Shown here: positions 1 through 13,182 of the stretch, piece by piece
Layout of the letters: each line of letters begins with the position of its first letter
Numbering within the stretch: the first letter of the stretch is position 1
DNA from: Triops longicaudatus
Lineage: Eukaryota; Arthropoda; Branchiopoda; Notostraca; Triopsidae
Direction of reading: 5' to 3'
Assembly (NCBI GenBank): GCA_022885665.1
Contig: JAGQDJ010000068.1
Location: 184,248 to 248,247 of the forward strand
Length of the DNA: 64,000 nucleotides
The notes under the pieces: generated by a model
The model's database searches: none
Told to the model about the DNA's origin: nothing
The model's input: only the letters and a program-made list of their open reading frames with translations
Translations under genes and position numbers: made by a program

Positions 1-355
1 AAATATTTTTAACAATTTAAGTTCATAGTAACTAAATTTAGGTTTAATTTGCCTTTTAATTCATCCGAAAATCGAACTTCAAAATAAGTTTTCCTAAGTA
101 GGTGATTGCAACCAATAGAAACACGACGAGTACACGTCGCGCGGAATTTGAATGAATCGATAACTCTCAGCTGGGCTTCCCGTACTGCCCAAAGAATTGA
201 TAGAACGAATAAAAAAAAAAAATACACTGTTAGCGTCAGGCAATAGATTATTTTTTGAATAAGCATTACAAGCTACAGTAACACAGGGTCATTTTCTGCA
301 GATGAGTACAAGTTACAGGATTTAAAATTCGTGGGCAGATACATAAATATCAACC
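1..355. other. Window edge, no gene recognised
   Basis: AT-rich sequence without a convincing exon. An open frame on the minus strand (9-266) has no recognisable domain and I treat it as chance. A TATA-like stretch is not obvious ahead of the open frame starting at 356. Confidence 0.5.
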
Positions 356-829
356 ATGGCTAAGTGCTTCGTTGCAATATTGAAAGCCGCTAAGATGTTC
401 ATCTGGATCTTCACTCTTATCACTTTCGGGCCGATTAAGGGTTTCATTAGTTGCAAAGACCCTGAAATTCAGAAAAGTTACCGAAAAACCATTTTTTTCG
501 AAAAGGAGAACTTACCGAAATTTTTTCTGTCTTGCACAATCCCGAAATACCCTACGTCATTTCCACTCAGAATGTCAAAAGTAACCTTATACGACCACCC
601 TCCACCCACTGTTACTGCTTGCATCCTCGTTAAAACCTTAAGAAAGAGTCTGAAACTCGAGGATATTTTTCCTACAATTAATTTCAGGAATTACCATGGG
701 TCTTTCCAGTATCCTGATGGTGGGAAGGGCAATAAACTGATACGTAATAGTTTGAGTATTGTTGACCAAACATCGGTAATCTCGCGTATGGCATTGTTTC
801 TTACAGAGCACGGAATCTTCCCGCTCTAA
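356..829 (+). pseudogene. Glutathione S-transferase N-terminal-like fragment
   Basis: An uninterrupted frame of 157 codons. From an internal ATG at 572 the product begins MSKVTLYDHPPPTVTACIL, which resembles the thioredoxin-fold start of delta/epsilon-class glutathione S-transferases (short strand, glycine/proline turn, helix). Its end (SVISRMALFLTEHG) resembles the helix that follows the glutathione-binding 'ESRAI..YL..KYG' element. The frame stops at 829, after about 86 GST-like residues. I see no C-terminal helical domain before the fibulin gene at 1088, so a full enzyme (about 200-220 residues) cannot be made here. The upstream ATG at 356 has an A at -3 and G at +4 and adds 72 residues with a hydrophobic stretch, which is not normal for a GST. 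An AATAAA lies at 978-983. Best read as a decayed or truncated copy; chance resemblance remains possible. Confidence 0.4.
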
Positions 830-1087
830 ATAACTGCAGCAATGAAAACAGACAAAACGATTCTTTTAAAGCTACAAATGTAATCCCTTGGGGAGATTTT
901 GGTTTACAAAGATTCAATAATTAGCGCAATTAATGGGCATGCAAGTAAAGCTTACAAAGAATTTGTTATTGATTAATAATAAAGCACCAAACTGCAAACA
1001 GCTGTGGTATAAAGGTGAACAAAGTAACAGGACATATATTTTTCCAAGCCTGTTTCTTATCGAAAGTGCATTGCGGTTTCTTTATTT
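830..1087. other. Short convergent intergenic spacer
   Basis: AT-rich spacer between the GST-like fragment (plus) and the fibulin stop codon (minus). It holds an AATAAA on the plus strand at 978-983. The complement of AATAAA at 1081-1086 lies immediately after the fibulin stop and may serve as its poly(A) signal. Confidence 0.5.
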
Positions 1088-4000
1088 TTAAAATTCGTAT
1101 TGGGTAACGTATATCTTAATTTTGGCAACAGCCACTCCCCCGAAGGCTCCTGCTTGGTACATATCCATGACAAGCTCTAACTCAATCACTTGGGGACCAT
1201 GTACAGACTGGGTAAGGGCTAAGACAGCTTGATTCTGAGCCATTGTTCTTAACCGAAAGAAATTTTCACCCGCTACTGCGACACCAGGTGAAGGTAACGA
1301 ACTACTAGGCAAAACTTTAAGTTTGAACTCCACTCGACTAGTCGGCCAGTTGGGGCCTCGCATGGTGAACAAGTCCAAAGACCCTGTTCGAGGGATGGGA
1401 ATCTTGGATGGGAAGGTGAGGAAGTTGTAGGAGTAGCTCACGGGTCGGCGTTGGCATTCTATGTCCCAGGTGTGGCATTCCAAAGAACTTCGTTTGCACC
1501 GACTTTAATATTTGTTTTAGCAGCAACAGCATGAGGCGCGCCCAAGAAAAGCAAACATACAAGAAAACCAGCCATTAGCCACAATGGATCTATAATTCTA
1601 GTTCTTCAATCCAATTCCCCTCGTAGTCCTCCAAAGTGTTTGAAAGAAACGAACAGAAAACTGTCCACCAAAATCCAAGCTAACATGCTAGTGGGTTAGT
1701 TAAATTTGAAGGGGTTAAGGGGCATTGAATTAAGAAAAAGTCAGACATACTTCCGATGTTCCTGGTCGCGGACGTAATTGGTAGGACAAACAATGGAGTT
1801 ACAGTGGTAGCCGCCTCGGGTATTGAGGCAAATTTCGTCCCGTTGGCAACGATTCCCGGTAGCGCACTCGTCAATATCTAAAAGAGGAAATTTTTATGAA
1901 TATGACAATCTTGATGAGCGGATATGTTCGCAAACCTTGACAAGTTCGACCATCCGATGCTAAGCGATATCCGTCAGGGCAGCTGCAAGCGTAACTTCCA
2001 GGCTTATTGACACACAAGCCGTTGCAAAGACCCCTTTCTCGGTACTGCTCGCATTCGTCGATGTCTTGACAGGATCTACATAACAGAAAAAAACGCATTA
2101 GAGAAAAAAATAGAAGGAATTTTATTCAAAATTACTAAAACGTTGGAAATATAAATTTCCAATAAATACGACAGAAAAATTATAGGTTAGGTGAAAAATT
2201 AAATTTATGCTAAAATATGATCTCTTAAACACGTACTCCTATATCTTCCGAAATTCAGTATTTACAAAAAGTCGCAGTAATAATGGACTGCAGTTTTCGC
2301 GACATAACGGCACACGTGTCATGCGGAAATTCTAAATTACTTATCCTCGTGTAATTCCTCGAATAAACAAATCTCACATTCATTAGTAAGTAAGGTAATC
2401 TCTAAAAATAGTCTTCAGTTTACCTATTGTCAGCGTTAATGGTGTATCCAGCATCGCAAGTACATTGATAAGATCCCCACGTGTTGACGCAGCTATGCTG
2501 GCACAATCGCGGTGTTTCGCTGCATTCGTCAATATCTGCAAGATATTTCCAAACGAACACGATTTCAGATTAACCCTTCCTTCACATGTTACTCGCTCCT
2601 TACCAACGCAGTTTTGCCCCTGAGTTCGGAATCCTTCCTTGCAATCGCATCGGTAAGATCCTGGTGTATTAATACATTGATGGTTTCCACACAACTGTGT
2701 TAGGAATGATTTAAATTATAACATTTTTTAATCAAATATGGCAAAACTTGTATGTAAGGGAAAACCGATTGCTAAAAAAAATCACCGGTTAATTTCCTTT
2801 TTGAAGTAACCTCCAAAAAATGAAAAACATTTTTGCTTTCTTTCGATTTCTCTTACATCAGGATTATGGTACAATAAATAATTTTCTCAAAACAACAAGC
2901 GAACCAATCCACATTTTTTATTTCATTTTTGATTAGAGATAAGTGATTATACCTGAGAGCCTCCAAAGTGTTCACATTCATCAAAATCGACGCAATTGCC
3001 ATCTTTTAATTGATATCCCTGAGGGCACGTGCAGTCATAGCCTCCGGGCTTGTTCTGACATGTCTGACCTCTTCGGCAGTCATGCGTACCTCGGGCGCAC
3101 TCGTCCACGTCTAAAGGATACGATTTAGAAAACTCATCACTTGGACGCTTTTATTACTTACCGACGCATCTTCGTTCAGCATCACTAAATTCATAGCCCC
3201 GCCCACAGTCCACAGACCTAGGAACGTCTTGACACGAGTACGAACCAACGGTATTAATACACCGTTGATTAGCTGAACAAGGATTTCGAGCACATTCATC
3301 GATATCTAAAAGTATCCCAAAATACACACAGTTACACATATTGAAATTATTGATTTAAAAGCTAGAAAAATAGAAATGATTTGTGTCGATGACTTGAGAT
3401 AATTTGTGTTAATATTTGTCTCGTACCAACACACAGATCTCTGGGGCCCAAAATGTAGCCATCTGGGCAAACAATAGGAACGCATTTATTCGAGCTATCG
3501 AGTTTGAATCCAGGGTCGCAAACGCGTCTTTCACACCGGAAAGAGCCCTGTGTGTTCCGGCAAACAAAATTTTTACCCAATCTGTGGCAACTGTCCGTAC
3601 CCAGGGCACACTCATCGTCATCTAAAGCGGGGAGTATTAGTTGCCGATCGGGGTGGGGTTAAAATTTCATTCGTTGGGAAACAGAAGCTAATCCCTTACC
3701 TTCACATTCGCCAGTACCGGAATTGAACGTGTAGCCAGTACCACACGAAATGATACGCACACAAGAATAGGAGCCTACCGTGTTATCACAGCGCTGTGAA
3801 GGAAGGCAGTTATGCGTGTCAGTCGAGCATTCGTTAATATCTAATAAAAAGCCATGCAGTCAATTTTAAGCCGTGCGGGTTGGAAGCTGTTGAAGCGGTT
3901 GATAGCGCCCTTGGCGATCCAGTTACTTTCACTTTCATTAATTCATTTCAGTAGAATGTTTACATTTTTTACCTGTCTTTATTTTACTTACTAACTTGTG

Positions 4001-7000
4001 ATTCTTCACTCATGTTATTTCTTACGTGTTTATGTTATTTTTACTTACTAGTTAACTTTATTTTTTTTATTTATTTTTTTGTCTTAGTTTATTGCGGTCT
4101 TACGTAGGCTAAACTTACCTTCGCATTGTTGCGTCCGGTCATTAAACCTGAAACCCATAGCACATCGACACACATAGCTTCCAACGGTATTTTCACACTG
4201 TTGGTTTCCTCTGCATGGGTTGCTGTCTGCACATTCGTTGATATCTAGGGTAAAAACATACTTTTCGTTACCAAGTTGCCATTCAGACTCCAGAAATTCC
4301 GATCTACCAACGCAGCGTCTGCTGGAAGCATCATAGCGATGGCCGGTAGGACAATTTCGGCTATGGGGAACTTGCGGTGGCGGAGGAGGAGGCAAGGTTT
4401 GGGCACGAGTGGGAGGTGGTGGTGGTGGAGTCGTGGTAGTTGTGGTAGTAGTTGTTGTTGAAGTAGTTAATGGTGATAATGGGACGCAGCGATAGCCTCC
4501 AGGCTCGTTGACACAACGTTCCCTTGCTCTGCTGCAAACATCCCGGTCTTCAGCACATTCGTCAATATCTGGAAAATAAAATAAATTGCTTGACTTAAAA
4601 TTTTGTTTTCTAACACAGAATGCCAGCCAAGCTATGAAAGCGTCATGCATTATTTGGCAGCAATTAGTTGGCAGAGACGCGATCGGAAAATACCCAAGCA
4701 CGTTTTGCTGCGTCGGTTGTAACGGTAGCCGTCTTGGCATCTTTCTTTGTTATGTGGCGTAGTAGTGGTAGTCGTAGGCGCTGCGGTCGTCGTAGTACGT
4801 GTAACGCACTGGTACGACCCGGGATTGTTCACACAATCCTCGTTCGCTGTGCAACGTGATCTGGATTCGGCACATTCATCCACGTCTGACGGAATACTTT
4901 ATGGTTGATGCATACTTTTTGTGTGCGAGCATTGTGCAGTAATATAAGGTAATTTTGCAGCAATACAACAGAAACTCGTAGCAATGAAAACCTGAATGTT
5001 CAATGGAAAGCCTAAAGGTTCACTTACCTACACACTGGTTTTGAGTAGTATTGTATCGGTAGCCGTATGAGCAAGTTGGTTCGCGATCCACGCAACGGAA
5101 AGCGCCTACAGCGTTAATGCAAGCTTGCGTTCCCAGGGTGCAGTTATGAACAAATTCAGCGCACTCGTCAATATCTGGAGGATACAGGAAGACGGCTTTA
5201 AGTATCTTATATCTCCCCGTTATATATTACGCTGTCAAGTGTCATTTAACCTGTATGAATCTAGCAGTTAATGTTAAAGTTAAGGGACGCCAACCGTAAA
5301 TAGAAGCATAAATAGCTACCAATTTCTCTAACGCAGCAGTTCTCAACCAGGGGTACGTGTTCCCTTGCGGGTGAATAATGGTTCACACTTTAAATGATTT
5401 TTAATGCAAATTTTTGTATTTTCTTTCTACTTTTTGTGAGATTTGAGGTCATTTCATATTCTGACATTATCGCATGTTTTCTTTAATATTACAATATAAT
5501 TAAATAATTCTCTTTGTAAGGGTACTCAAATCTTTTAGTCCCAAGCAAAAGGGGTACGTATCCCGTAAGAGGTTGAGAACCACTGTTCTATTTATTCTAC
5601 AATCTTCTGAAAGCAGATTCGAGTTCTACTTCATTGTCATTTATGACAAACATGAAATAACCCTCAAAGCGTACTTCTATTTTGTTTCGCTAGCACTGAG
5701 AGGTTTACTTCTGGATAGATCCACATACTTGTCATACACAACTAGATTAACTGGGAATTTTTGCCACAGAAGCTCAGCAAGACTTGCAGCTAACGAGTAG
5801 AAAAAGCGACAGTGCAAAAAATACAAACAACACAGTACATGAAAAGCACGAAAAAAACGAGCAAATGGAAGCAGCGTTTAAACTGATGGTCTAATTAACT
5901 TAAAGACCTTGACAATATCGAGCTTCGACATTGTAACGATGACCCGGTGGGCAATGGGGGAAAGGTCGGCAGACAAAACTGCCATACTGATTAACGCAGA
6001 GTGCGGTAGGTGGGCAGTTGTGCTTATTTTCGTTGCACTCGTCCACGTCAACGCACTTGCCCGTCGTCGTATCACGCTTGAAACCCTGTAAACAAGGGGA
6101 TAGCGGTTTGCAGCGATAAGAACCCAGCGTATTGACACAATCTTCTTCGCCTCGTTTGCAAGTATGGTTCCCCTCCACGCATTCATTGATGTCTTTACAA
6201 CGGCCACTTGCGTCTTTGTGGTACCCCAACGGACATTCAATTTCGCCCCTGACGGTGCCATTATTTGCCACGCGGCTAATAGTAGTCGTTCGCACTTAAT
6301 AACACGAAAATTATGGTTAATTAGTTACAAAAAAGTGCTTATTGCAGAATTTACCATGTCGTGGAGTAGGCGTGGGAGTGGTCGTGGAGGATGGCGTAGT
6401 TGCAACGATCACGCTGCTTACTGTTGAAGTGTGCAGCGTTGGACGTAAGCTTTCACATCGATACGATCCAACCGTATTGATGCACCTAAATAATGAATAA
6501 GATCTTTAATATACAACCTGATGTACAAATCTGGAATAAAATCAGTCGCCGGTATCTTGGCTAGTTGAATCGTGTCAACTGTTGGTCTGTTTTAAGTCGC
6601 AACTTGAATCGTGTCAACGATTTCATTCAACGAATCTAACAGCCCGTGGTAAACAAAGGAAAGGTGGCGTTTCAAGAGTTTTCCCGCCCAATGCGGACGT
6701 AACGCTATTCATTTTCAACATGGGCAATATTTGCTTTGCAAAACTTGTGGCTTTGAGCAAGTAGTTAGATACAACGCAAGTTCAGTATAGAAGGATGTTA
6801 ACCCTCAAAATTCATAAAGCGGTCTACAAGCTTTTCCTTTCCGTTACTTTTGCAAATCAAGCATCGCCGTATTTGGTTCTGATGACACCAAACAGGCTCA
6901 TGCCATCTCGTTATACTACATAGCGATATTTCATTTACAAAGACGGAGTAGGACAATAAGAGCAACTCTTACCTTTCAGCTAGCGTGCAGGCTCGGTTCG

Positions 7001-10000
7001 AGCCCGTAGCTGCGCATTCGTCTACATCTACACAACGTTCGGTTTCAATGGGATCGGCTTGGAAGCCCTTAGGGCATCCTGCTACGCATTCGTATGCTCC
7101 TTCGGTATTAACGCACCTCTCGTCCTGCTTGCACAGTAGTTTTTCTTGCATTGCAGCTTCTAAACACTCGTCAAGATCTATCAAGCTTAACAATTAGCAT
7201 TCGGACGCAGTTTTCGTCGCGAAAAAAGGGAATAACGATTTTGTCTTCATTTTCCATAGAATAAGAAATACCTAGACAAACGAGTTCATCTTCATCATAC
7301 ACATAGCCCGGAGGACAGTTAGGATCGTCGTCACTTTCGGCATTCAAGGTCTCAATCTTATCGCACCGGTACTTGCCTTGCTCATTTACGCACGTTTCTT
7401 GGTCGGGGTTACAGGCATGCAACCGTTCGGCGCACTCATCCACGTCTACATTTCCCGTAAGACCCCAAAACAAATTAGACACAAATTCCCCGAAAACGCT
7501 ACATCGTTAAGATCACCTGACGAAGGTTAAAGTTCTTCCATGCAATTTCAGGCCTTGTGTTACGTGATGATTATTATATTTCTTCCGTGCAACTTTACGC
7601 TTAGTTTCTGCTTATTAAACTTTATGCTGATTAGAAGATTAGTTTGACGCACAGGAAGCCCCGAAAAGCATAAATCCCGCAATATACACAACACACAACC
7701 AAACGACAAAAGACACCACCATAACCCAAAATTTGAAACAAAAGTAAATTAGGAAAACATAAAAATGCATAGTGAGAAAAATTATGAGTTCGTTTACCTT
7801 CACAAGACTGAAGCAACGTATTGTACTTATAACCAGCAGGGCAAGAATTAGCAGCACTGGGAATAATCGGCTCTCGCCATTGGCATACGAACGAGCCTGG
7901 AGTATTGATGCAAAGTGGTTTGGTGCGAGGGCACGTATCCGGGTTTTCACATTCATCGATATCTGTAAATTAAAGAGAGCTTGTTTAAATATCCTTTGTG
8001 TCAGTTATCATTGCTTCCATTTTTACCTACGCAAGTTCGCAAAACGAGATCGAACCTGTAGCCGGGTCTACATTCTTCCACCGGTATTCGCACACAAGTA
8101 AAAGAACCTATTGTGTTCTGGCAAGACGAAGGAGCCGGGCAGGCCCTAGGATTCACACATTCGTCGATATCTATGGAGCAAATTAAAGCATTCACGTTAA
8201 CCATTTGCTAGTGGGGACTTACCGTCGCAAACGCGTGACTGGAAATTAAATCGGAAGCCAGGAGGGCAACGGGCATTATCTTGGCTGCCACGTGCACCAG
8301 CAGCACTTCCACTACCGGCAAGAGAACCCGAACCCGATCTCCCTCTAGCTCCACCCTCGCTGGTAATACAGCGAAAGCTACCTGGCTCGTTGACGCAGAC
8401 CTGTGCCAAAGGATCGCAGTTATCGGTTCCTAAACTACACTCATCCACGTCTGAAAACGAACGGTAAAAAATTAAACTTTGCAACCTGGATTAAACACAC
8501 GCAAAAAAAGAAAGAAAGAAAGAAATCCGTCTATAATTTTACTATACAGAACGGTCGGTTGGCTATTAGATAAGGTCGACAGGTTCTGACTTGTGTCAAT
8601 GTGTACAAACATTTTGTTCATATTTTTGTTAAAAAATTTGGTTAAGCATGTTAACATTTTGTTATAAATGTCTTTCAACAGATGAATAAGTCGTCTCATT
8701 AAAGTGGGAAGAAATTCTTACCATGGCAATTGCGAAGATCGGAGCCCAGTTGGTAGCCAGGGTTGCAGGCACATTCGATTGCCAGGCCTGTGTCGATACA
8801 TTTCTGCGAGCAAGGATTATTCAAAACACAACGGTCAACTTGTGTAGTTTGCTGACACGACTTTCCATCCGCAAGTAAGTTGAAGCCTTCTCGGCATTCA
8901 CACCGGTATGAGTTTGGAGTAGGAACGCAAATCTGCGCGCAAAGTTCGTTCGGGAATAATGCACACAAGTCTTGACCTAAAGTTAAATAAACAATTTGGT
9001 TTTATTTTTTTTTATTTGAACTCAGGTGTGAGCTAATGTTCGTTGTCATTTCTTTCATGTTTGATCTTGTTTTCTTAAATTTTAAAAAAAATATTTTTTT
9101 ATTTTATATTTATTATACATTACCTATTTTATATTTATTTTCGATTCAAGTTATCAATTTTTATTTATGTCGCCTATTTTCACGCACTTCTTTCTTCCTA
9201 CGCGTGAGAGCTGAAAAACACTTACCGGCAGGATCCTGAGGACTGGGAGTAGGCACCGTTGCACTGAAGTGGGTTGGTGCTGGAGGTGGAGGAAGTGTCG
9301 GATTAGGTAACCTAGGACTGAGGATACCTGGTCGGGCTGGGGGTGGTGTGTTGTAAGATGACTGCGGCAGTATTTGTTGGCAGCAACTCAGGTACGCTTC
9401 GTCCCACGGCGATCCGAACTTGAAGCTACGGAACCCGCAACCCATTGCCATAGTCCCAGCAACAAGCCCCAGCTTGCAACCTTCGCAGCAATCCTATGTC
9501 AAAGAGCCCATTTTTTGTTCCGTTCATAGAGACTCGAACTATTTATTGTATTTTCAATTACTCGATGGAATTCACCGCCCGTTTCACGCGTGATCCGGCA
9601 TTCTTTATCGGCCTTGGCAGACAATTTTCCAGCTTCACACTGTCGTTCCCTATCGATGAAAATGTTAACACAGAGACTCGATGTAATTCATGTAAGCTTC
9701 CTTTGTGACATGAATACCTTTTACATGTACGGGTTTAAAACACAAACAAATGTGAAATAATAAATTCTCGAAATTGTACTTCCTTTCCTGAACAAGCTAT
9801 AGCCTATCTACTAATGCTGCGATATTGGTCCAAGATGCAATACAATGGATAATACAATACATAGCAGCCCAATGCAAGCATAATATATTTATTTTTCGAT
9901 ACGAATTTTAGATTTTACAATAGTACTCCATACGAAAGGTGTTTACAGGAGCAACAAGAGCAATTGTAGAAACGCGACTTCCTGCAACTCGTTCGAAAAC

Positions 10001-10900
10001 GAAGTCCAACCCGGATATAAAATATATTAGAAATGCGACACCACATCTTGTCTCTTACATATCATGCAATGTTTTACGACAAAAATTACGGCATTATATA
10101 ACGATCGCTACTCGGAAATTATCTTATAAAACGATTCTTGTCAAAATCGGATTCCTTATAATGGGTGCCTACAGCTTTTTGAATAAGTAACACCGACAGG
10201 CACTTCACTGAAACTACATTAGGAAAAGCTTGAATGTGAACTTCCGCGTTCTGGAATACAATTACCATAAACATCCTTATATTACGTGAAGTTGAATACC
10301 ACGCTTTTATTAATCGCTAGGTGATGCGGCGGGTATAATATAAAGATCAGGAAACTCGAGCTTGAGAAACTAGATTAAAATCCTGTCAGACTCACCGGTG
10401 TTTGCGTAGACAACAGATTTGAACGGCAGATAAGCACACGGCTTGTTGTTCGGCAGGAATTCCGGTCACAGGCGCTGGGAAACTTTGACATTGCAACCCT
10501 TCTTGACCCCAATTCACACCCAAATGACAGCATCGCGAAAAAGTCGGCTCAAGATCCCCTATGAAGTTTTGCAAAATTAAAAATATTCAAATTCTTTTTC
10601 CCTAGAAGTATTTACATTACAAAAGAGGGCGATCTTACAGGTTTCACTTGTTTAAAACATTCGTATTTATTTCGTCGATATGAGTCTCAACTCGTAAATA
10701 CCGATAATATCGAATCTCGCCAATATGCAGTATTTTGGTTAATAGTGTCGTAAATACCGTCAAGACGGATTATATTCTCAATCAAGTAGATAAGAAATGT
10801 CTAATCAAACGTGGCATGAATCAAGTCTTTTACCTGTGATGCTGGAGAAGAGCAACGTAAAGAGCAGCACAAACGACGGCCCGTATTTGTGGTGCAACAT
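1088..10900 (-). CDS. Fibulin, extracellular matrix glycoprotein (25 coding exons, about 1507 aa)
   Basis: Exons, 5' to 3': 10900-10834, 10558-10396, 9649-9562, 9493-9226, 8976-8722, 8450-8223, 8170-8027, 7962-7798, 7445-7272, 7177-6973, 6485-6355, 6294-5908, 5174-5028, 4885-4694, 4568-4308, 4244-4119, 3840-3700, 3621-3427, 3305-3162, 3110-2953, 2694-2604, 2535-2424, 2075-1936, 1877-1751, 1502-1088; total 4524 nt in frame. Domains: signal peptide (1-23); two anaphylatoxin-like CC...CC modules (about 30-75 and 107-150); a Pro-rich linker; about 22 EGF-like modules, most opening D-I/V-D-E-C as in calcium-binding EGF; and a fibulin-type C-terminal domain (about 1370-1507) resembling the fibulin-1D end. 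Most EGF modules are single phase 1-1 exons. Vertebrate fibulin-1 and -2 have about 9-11 EGF modules, so this protein is enlarged. Ser/Gly, Thr/Pro and Pro-rich tracts sit inside several modules. Inferred to be a secreted matrix or basement-membrane scaffold. Confidence 0.9.
5334..5585. mobile_element. Non-autonomous hAT-like element with inverted ends
   Basis: The left end starts CAGCAGTTCTCAACC and the right end finishes GGTTGAGAACCACTG, so the ends are inverted repeats with two mismatches over 15 bp. Just inside are matching 'ggggtacgt..ccc' blocks. The motif CAGNGGTTCTCAACC is typical of hAT (Charlie/Buster group) transposon ends. The body is 252 bp, has no transposase frame, and is AT-rich. 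Flanking 8-mers (ctctaacg / ttctattt) share only the core tcta, so the target duplication has decayed. It sits in the fibulin intron between exons 6294-5908 and 5174-5028. Confidence 0.75.
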
Positions 10901-12153
10901 GATGAGAAAGACACGCACATTCACTTATCCCACACTACGAACTTTTCGAAAATGAGGTCCGTCGATGCACTACTTTTTTTTCTTTTTTTTTTTTTTTACA
11001 ATATCAAAGCGAAAAACTGAACGGAAACAGTCCTTCTCTAGGGTAATTTATCTCTATCGCGTTCTGTGTCTTATCTTAATCTCAATTTTATATCACGCTT
11101 CCTTGCCCAAGAGCTCATAAAGTCACTTTTGAAAACTTCCTGCAGTATCGACGCTGGTTACACTTCCAACACTGTCCATTTAATGCCTGGTTACGTAAGA
11201 GGCACGTTTGAATGTTTGAAACCTAAATTGAACTTACAATGTTTCGCTACTGAATTCGTTTGCATATGTCCTGGCTCTCTCTCCGGAGCTCGCACTAAAC
11301 CACACTGGCTCTCGGCTCTGACTTGAAAGATGGTGCCTTTTAGGAACGGGGAGACGATCTACGTCAACAAGTCCACTTTATCTCTCTTTGAGCGCCCGGG
11401 AAAAGCTTGACGGGAAGGGGTCAAAGGTTCTCTTCATTCTCCTACAGTCATTGCCACCCAAGGGGACTTGTAACATCAAAGAAAAAATTCGTTCCCGCCT
11501 TTCGCTTCTCCTACTTGAGATCCAGTATTGTAAATAAACAAACAAAAACTTTCATTTTATTTTCGGTCCTCGATGGAAGCAATTTCTTGACGAATCCAAA
11601 AGCCGGAAGTAGCATCCTCGCATAAGAAGGAGTTAAGACACGTCTATTTCTACGACTTTGACAAGAGAAGGGTGAGGTGCTGAAATTTCCTGTCCGAAAC
11701 GAAGACGCCCGGTGGAGGGAGTAACTTTGCCTCGCACATGTGGTGCTGAGTGGCTAAAAAGGGAGAGGGAGGGGGGAATGATTTGCAGATGATGATGACA
11801 CAAGCCAGGCTATGCGAAGTGCAGCCAAACTGCAATAAAGTGAAGAGCAAGATAAGCTATTCGTGCTCTAAAAAACCTCGTAAATTGGGAATTGAAGTAC
11901 TTGGTATAAACTAAGGATAATTTACTAACCCTTTCGATGACCTTATATTTCCTTTTTAATTTCAACTAAGCTAAGAGGTCATAGTAACACAAATTAATTT
12001 CAGCTCGTTTTCCAAGAAAACATGACAATCAATGTTTCTTTTTTAATATTTATTGAATATTAACAAAGAATTCTCCTTTGTGGCAGTTTCAGAAGTTTAT
12101 TCGTAACTAAAATACAGCTCACCCACTAAGGCAAGTATACATTTGTAGAGGTT
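10901..12153. other. Intergenic region upstream of fibulin
   Basis: Separates the fibulin start codon from the HSD17B10 stop; both are minus-strand genes, so this holds the fibulin promoter and any 5' untranslated exons. There is a poly-T tract near 10975-10998. The complement of AATAAA at 12096-12101 is a candidate poly(A) signal for HSD17B10. Open frames at 11066-11326 and 11407-11625 have no recognisable domain. Confidence 0.5.
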
Positions 12154-13182
12154 TTACATGTTCATTCTCAACGCACCGTCGAGACGAATCACTTCACCGT
12201 TTAACATGGGATTGGTTATGATACTTTGGACCATTTGTGCAAACTCATCGGGGTTTCCTAAACGTGACGGGAATGGCACCGTTTTCGCGAGATGGGTGCG
12301 AGCTTTTTCTGGCAAGGCCTGCAGTAATGGAGTGTCGAACAGGCCTACGACGTGAAAGGACAGAACATTTATAGCTAGAAGAGCTCCATACGGCTATATG
12401 TAAACATTACCTGGAGCGATGGTGCAAATTCGGATGCCCTGCGTGCATAGGTCACGAGCAATTGGAAGCGTCATGCCAACGATAGCGCCTTTGCTAGCTG
12501 AATAGGCAGCTTGACCAATTTGGCCGTCAAAGGCAGCAACACTGGCCGTGTTTACGATAACACCTCGTTGACCGTCCACGTTAGGTTCGTTTTGGCCCAT
12601 AAGACCAGCTGCCAGACGGATGACATTAAAAGAGCCAGCGGTGTTGACCTAAAATTAAATTTACTGAAGAGTGTGCGAGATTTACGAGAAAGCTGTGTGT
12701 ACCATAAGAACTTTTACAAAGTCTTCGAGCTTGTGTGGGAGATTCTTGTTGAAGTTATAGGTTTTGAAAGCTACGGCAATTCCGGCGCAATTGACAGCAA
12801 CATCTAAGCGTCCAAATTTGGATTTGGCCAGGGCCAAGGCTTCGGTGACATCTTTTTCAGAAGTGACCTGTAAGTTATTCGCTGACTTAGTTCAAAGTAC
12901 TTTTACAAGACAAGAATCATTTTTACATCCGTGGGTGCGAAGACTACGTTATCCGAGCTAATTTCGGACGCGACTTTGCTTCCTTGGGAGGTAGGGAGGT
13001 CGCACAAGACGACTTTGCCACCTTGGTTAACGATGCGTTCGACCGTCGCGCGACCCAAACCGGAAGCACCACCAGTCACGAGTCCAACCAAACCCTTTTA
13101 ATACAGACCATACTTTATTAAACGGATTATAGACATATACTAGGAATTTTGTTTTAAAAGTGTGGTTTTATACTTTAAGCAT
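12154..13182 (-). CDS. HSD17B10: 3-hydroxyacyl-CoA dehydrogenase type 2 (17-beta-HSD 10), 256 aa
   Basis: Exons 13182-13174, 13094-12927, 12867-12703, 12648-12411 and 12344-12154 sum to 771 nt. The protein is a short-chain dehydrogenase/reductase of the length expected for HSD17B10 (about 261). The Rossmann glycine motif TGGASGLG lies near residue 11. The catalytic Ser150, Tyr163 and Lys167 are present (VNTASV ... YSASK). The C-terminus NGEVIRLDGALRM is characteristic of this enzyme. The family enzyme works in mitochondria: NAD-dependent oxidation in isoleucine and fatty-acid breakdown, and, in mammals, as a subunit of mitochondrial RNase P. The first coding exon is only nine bases (Met-Leu-Lys) and was placed by its GT donor and the phase of exon 2. 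Confidence 0.93.

Noticed and set aside
4276..4461. Plus-strand frame rich in Trp/Gly opposite the fibulin Pro/Thr-rich exon
   Set aside because: It is the antisense shadow of the poly-Pro and poly-Thr codons of the fibulin exon at 4568-4308.
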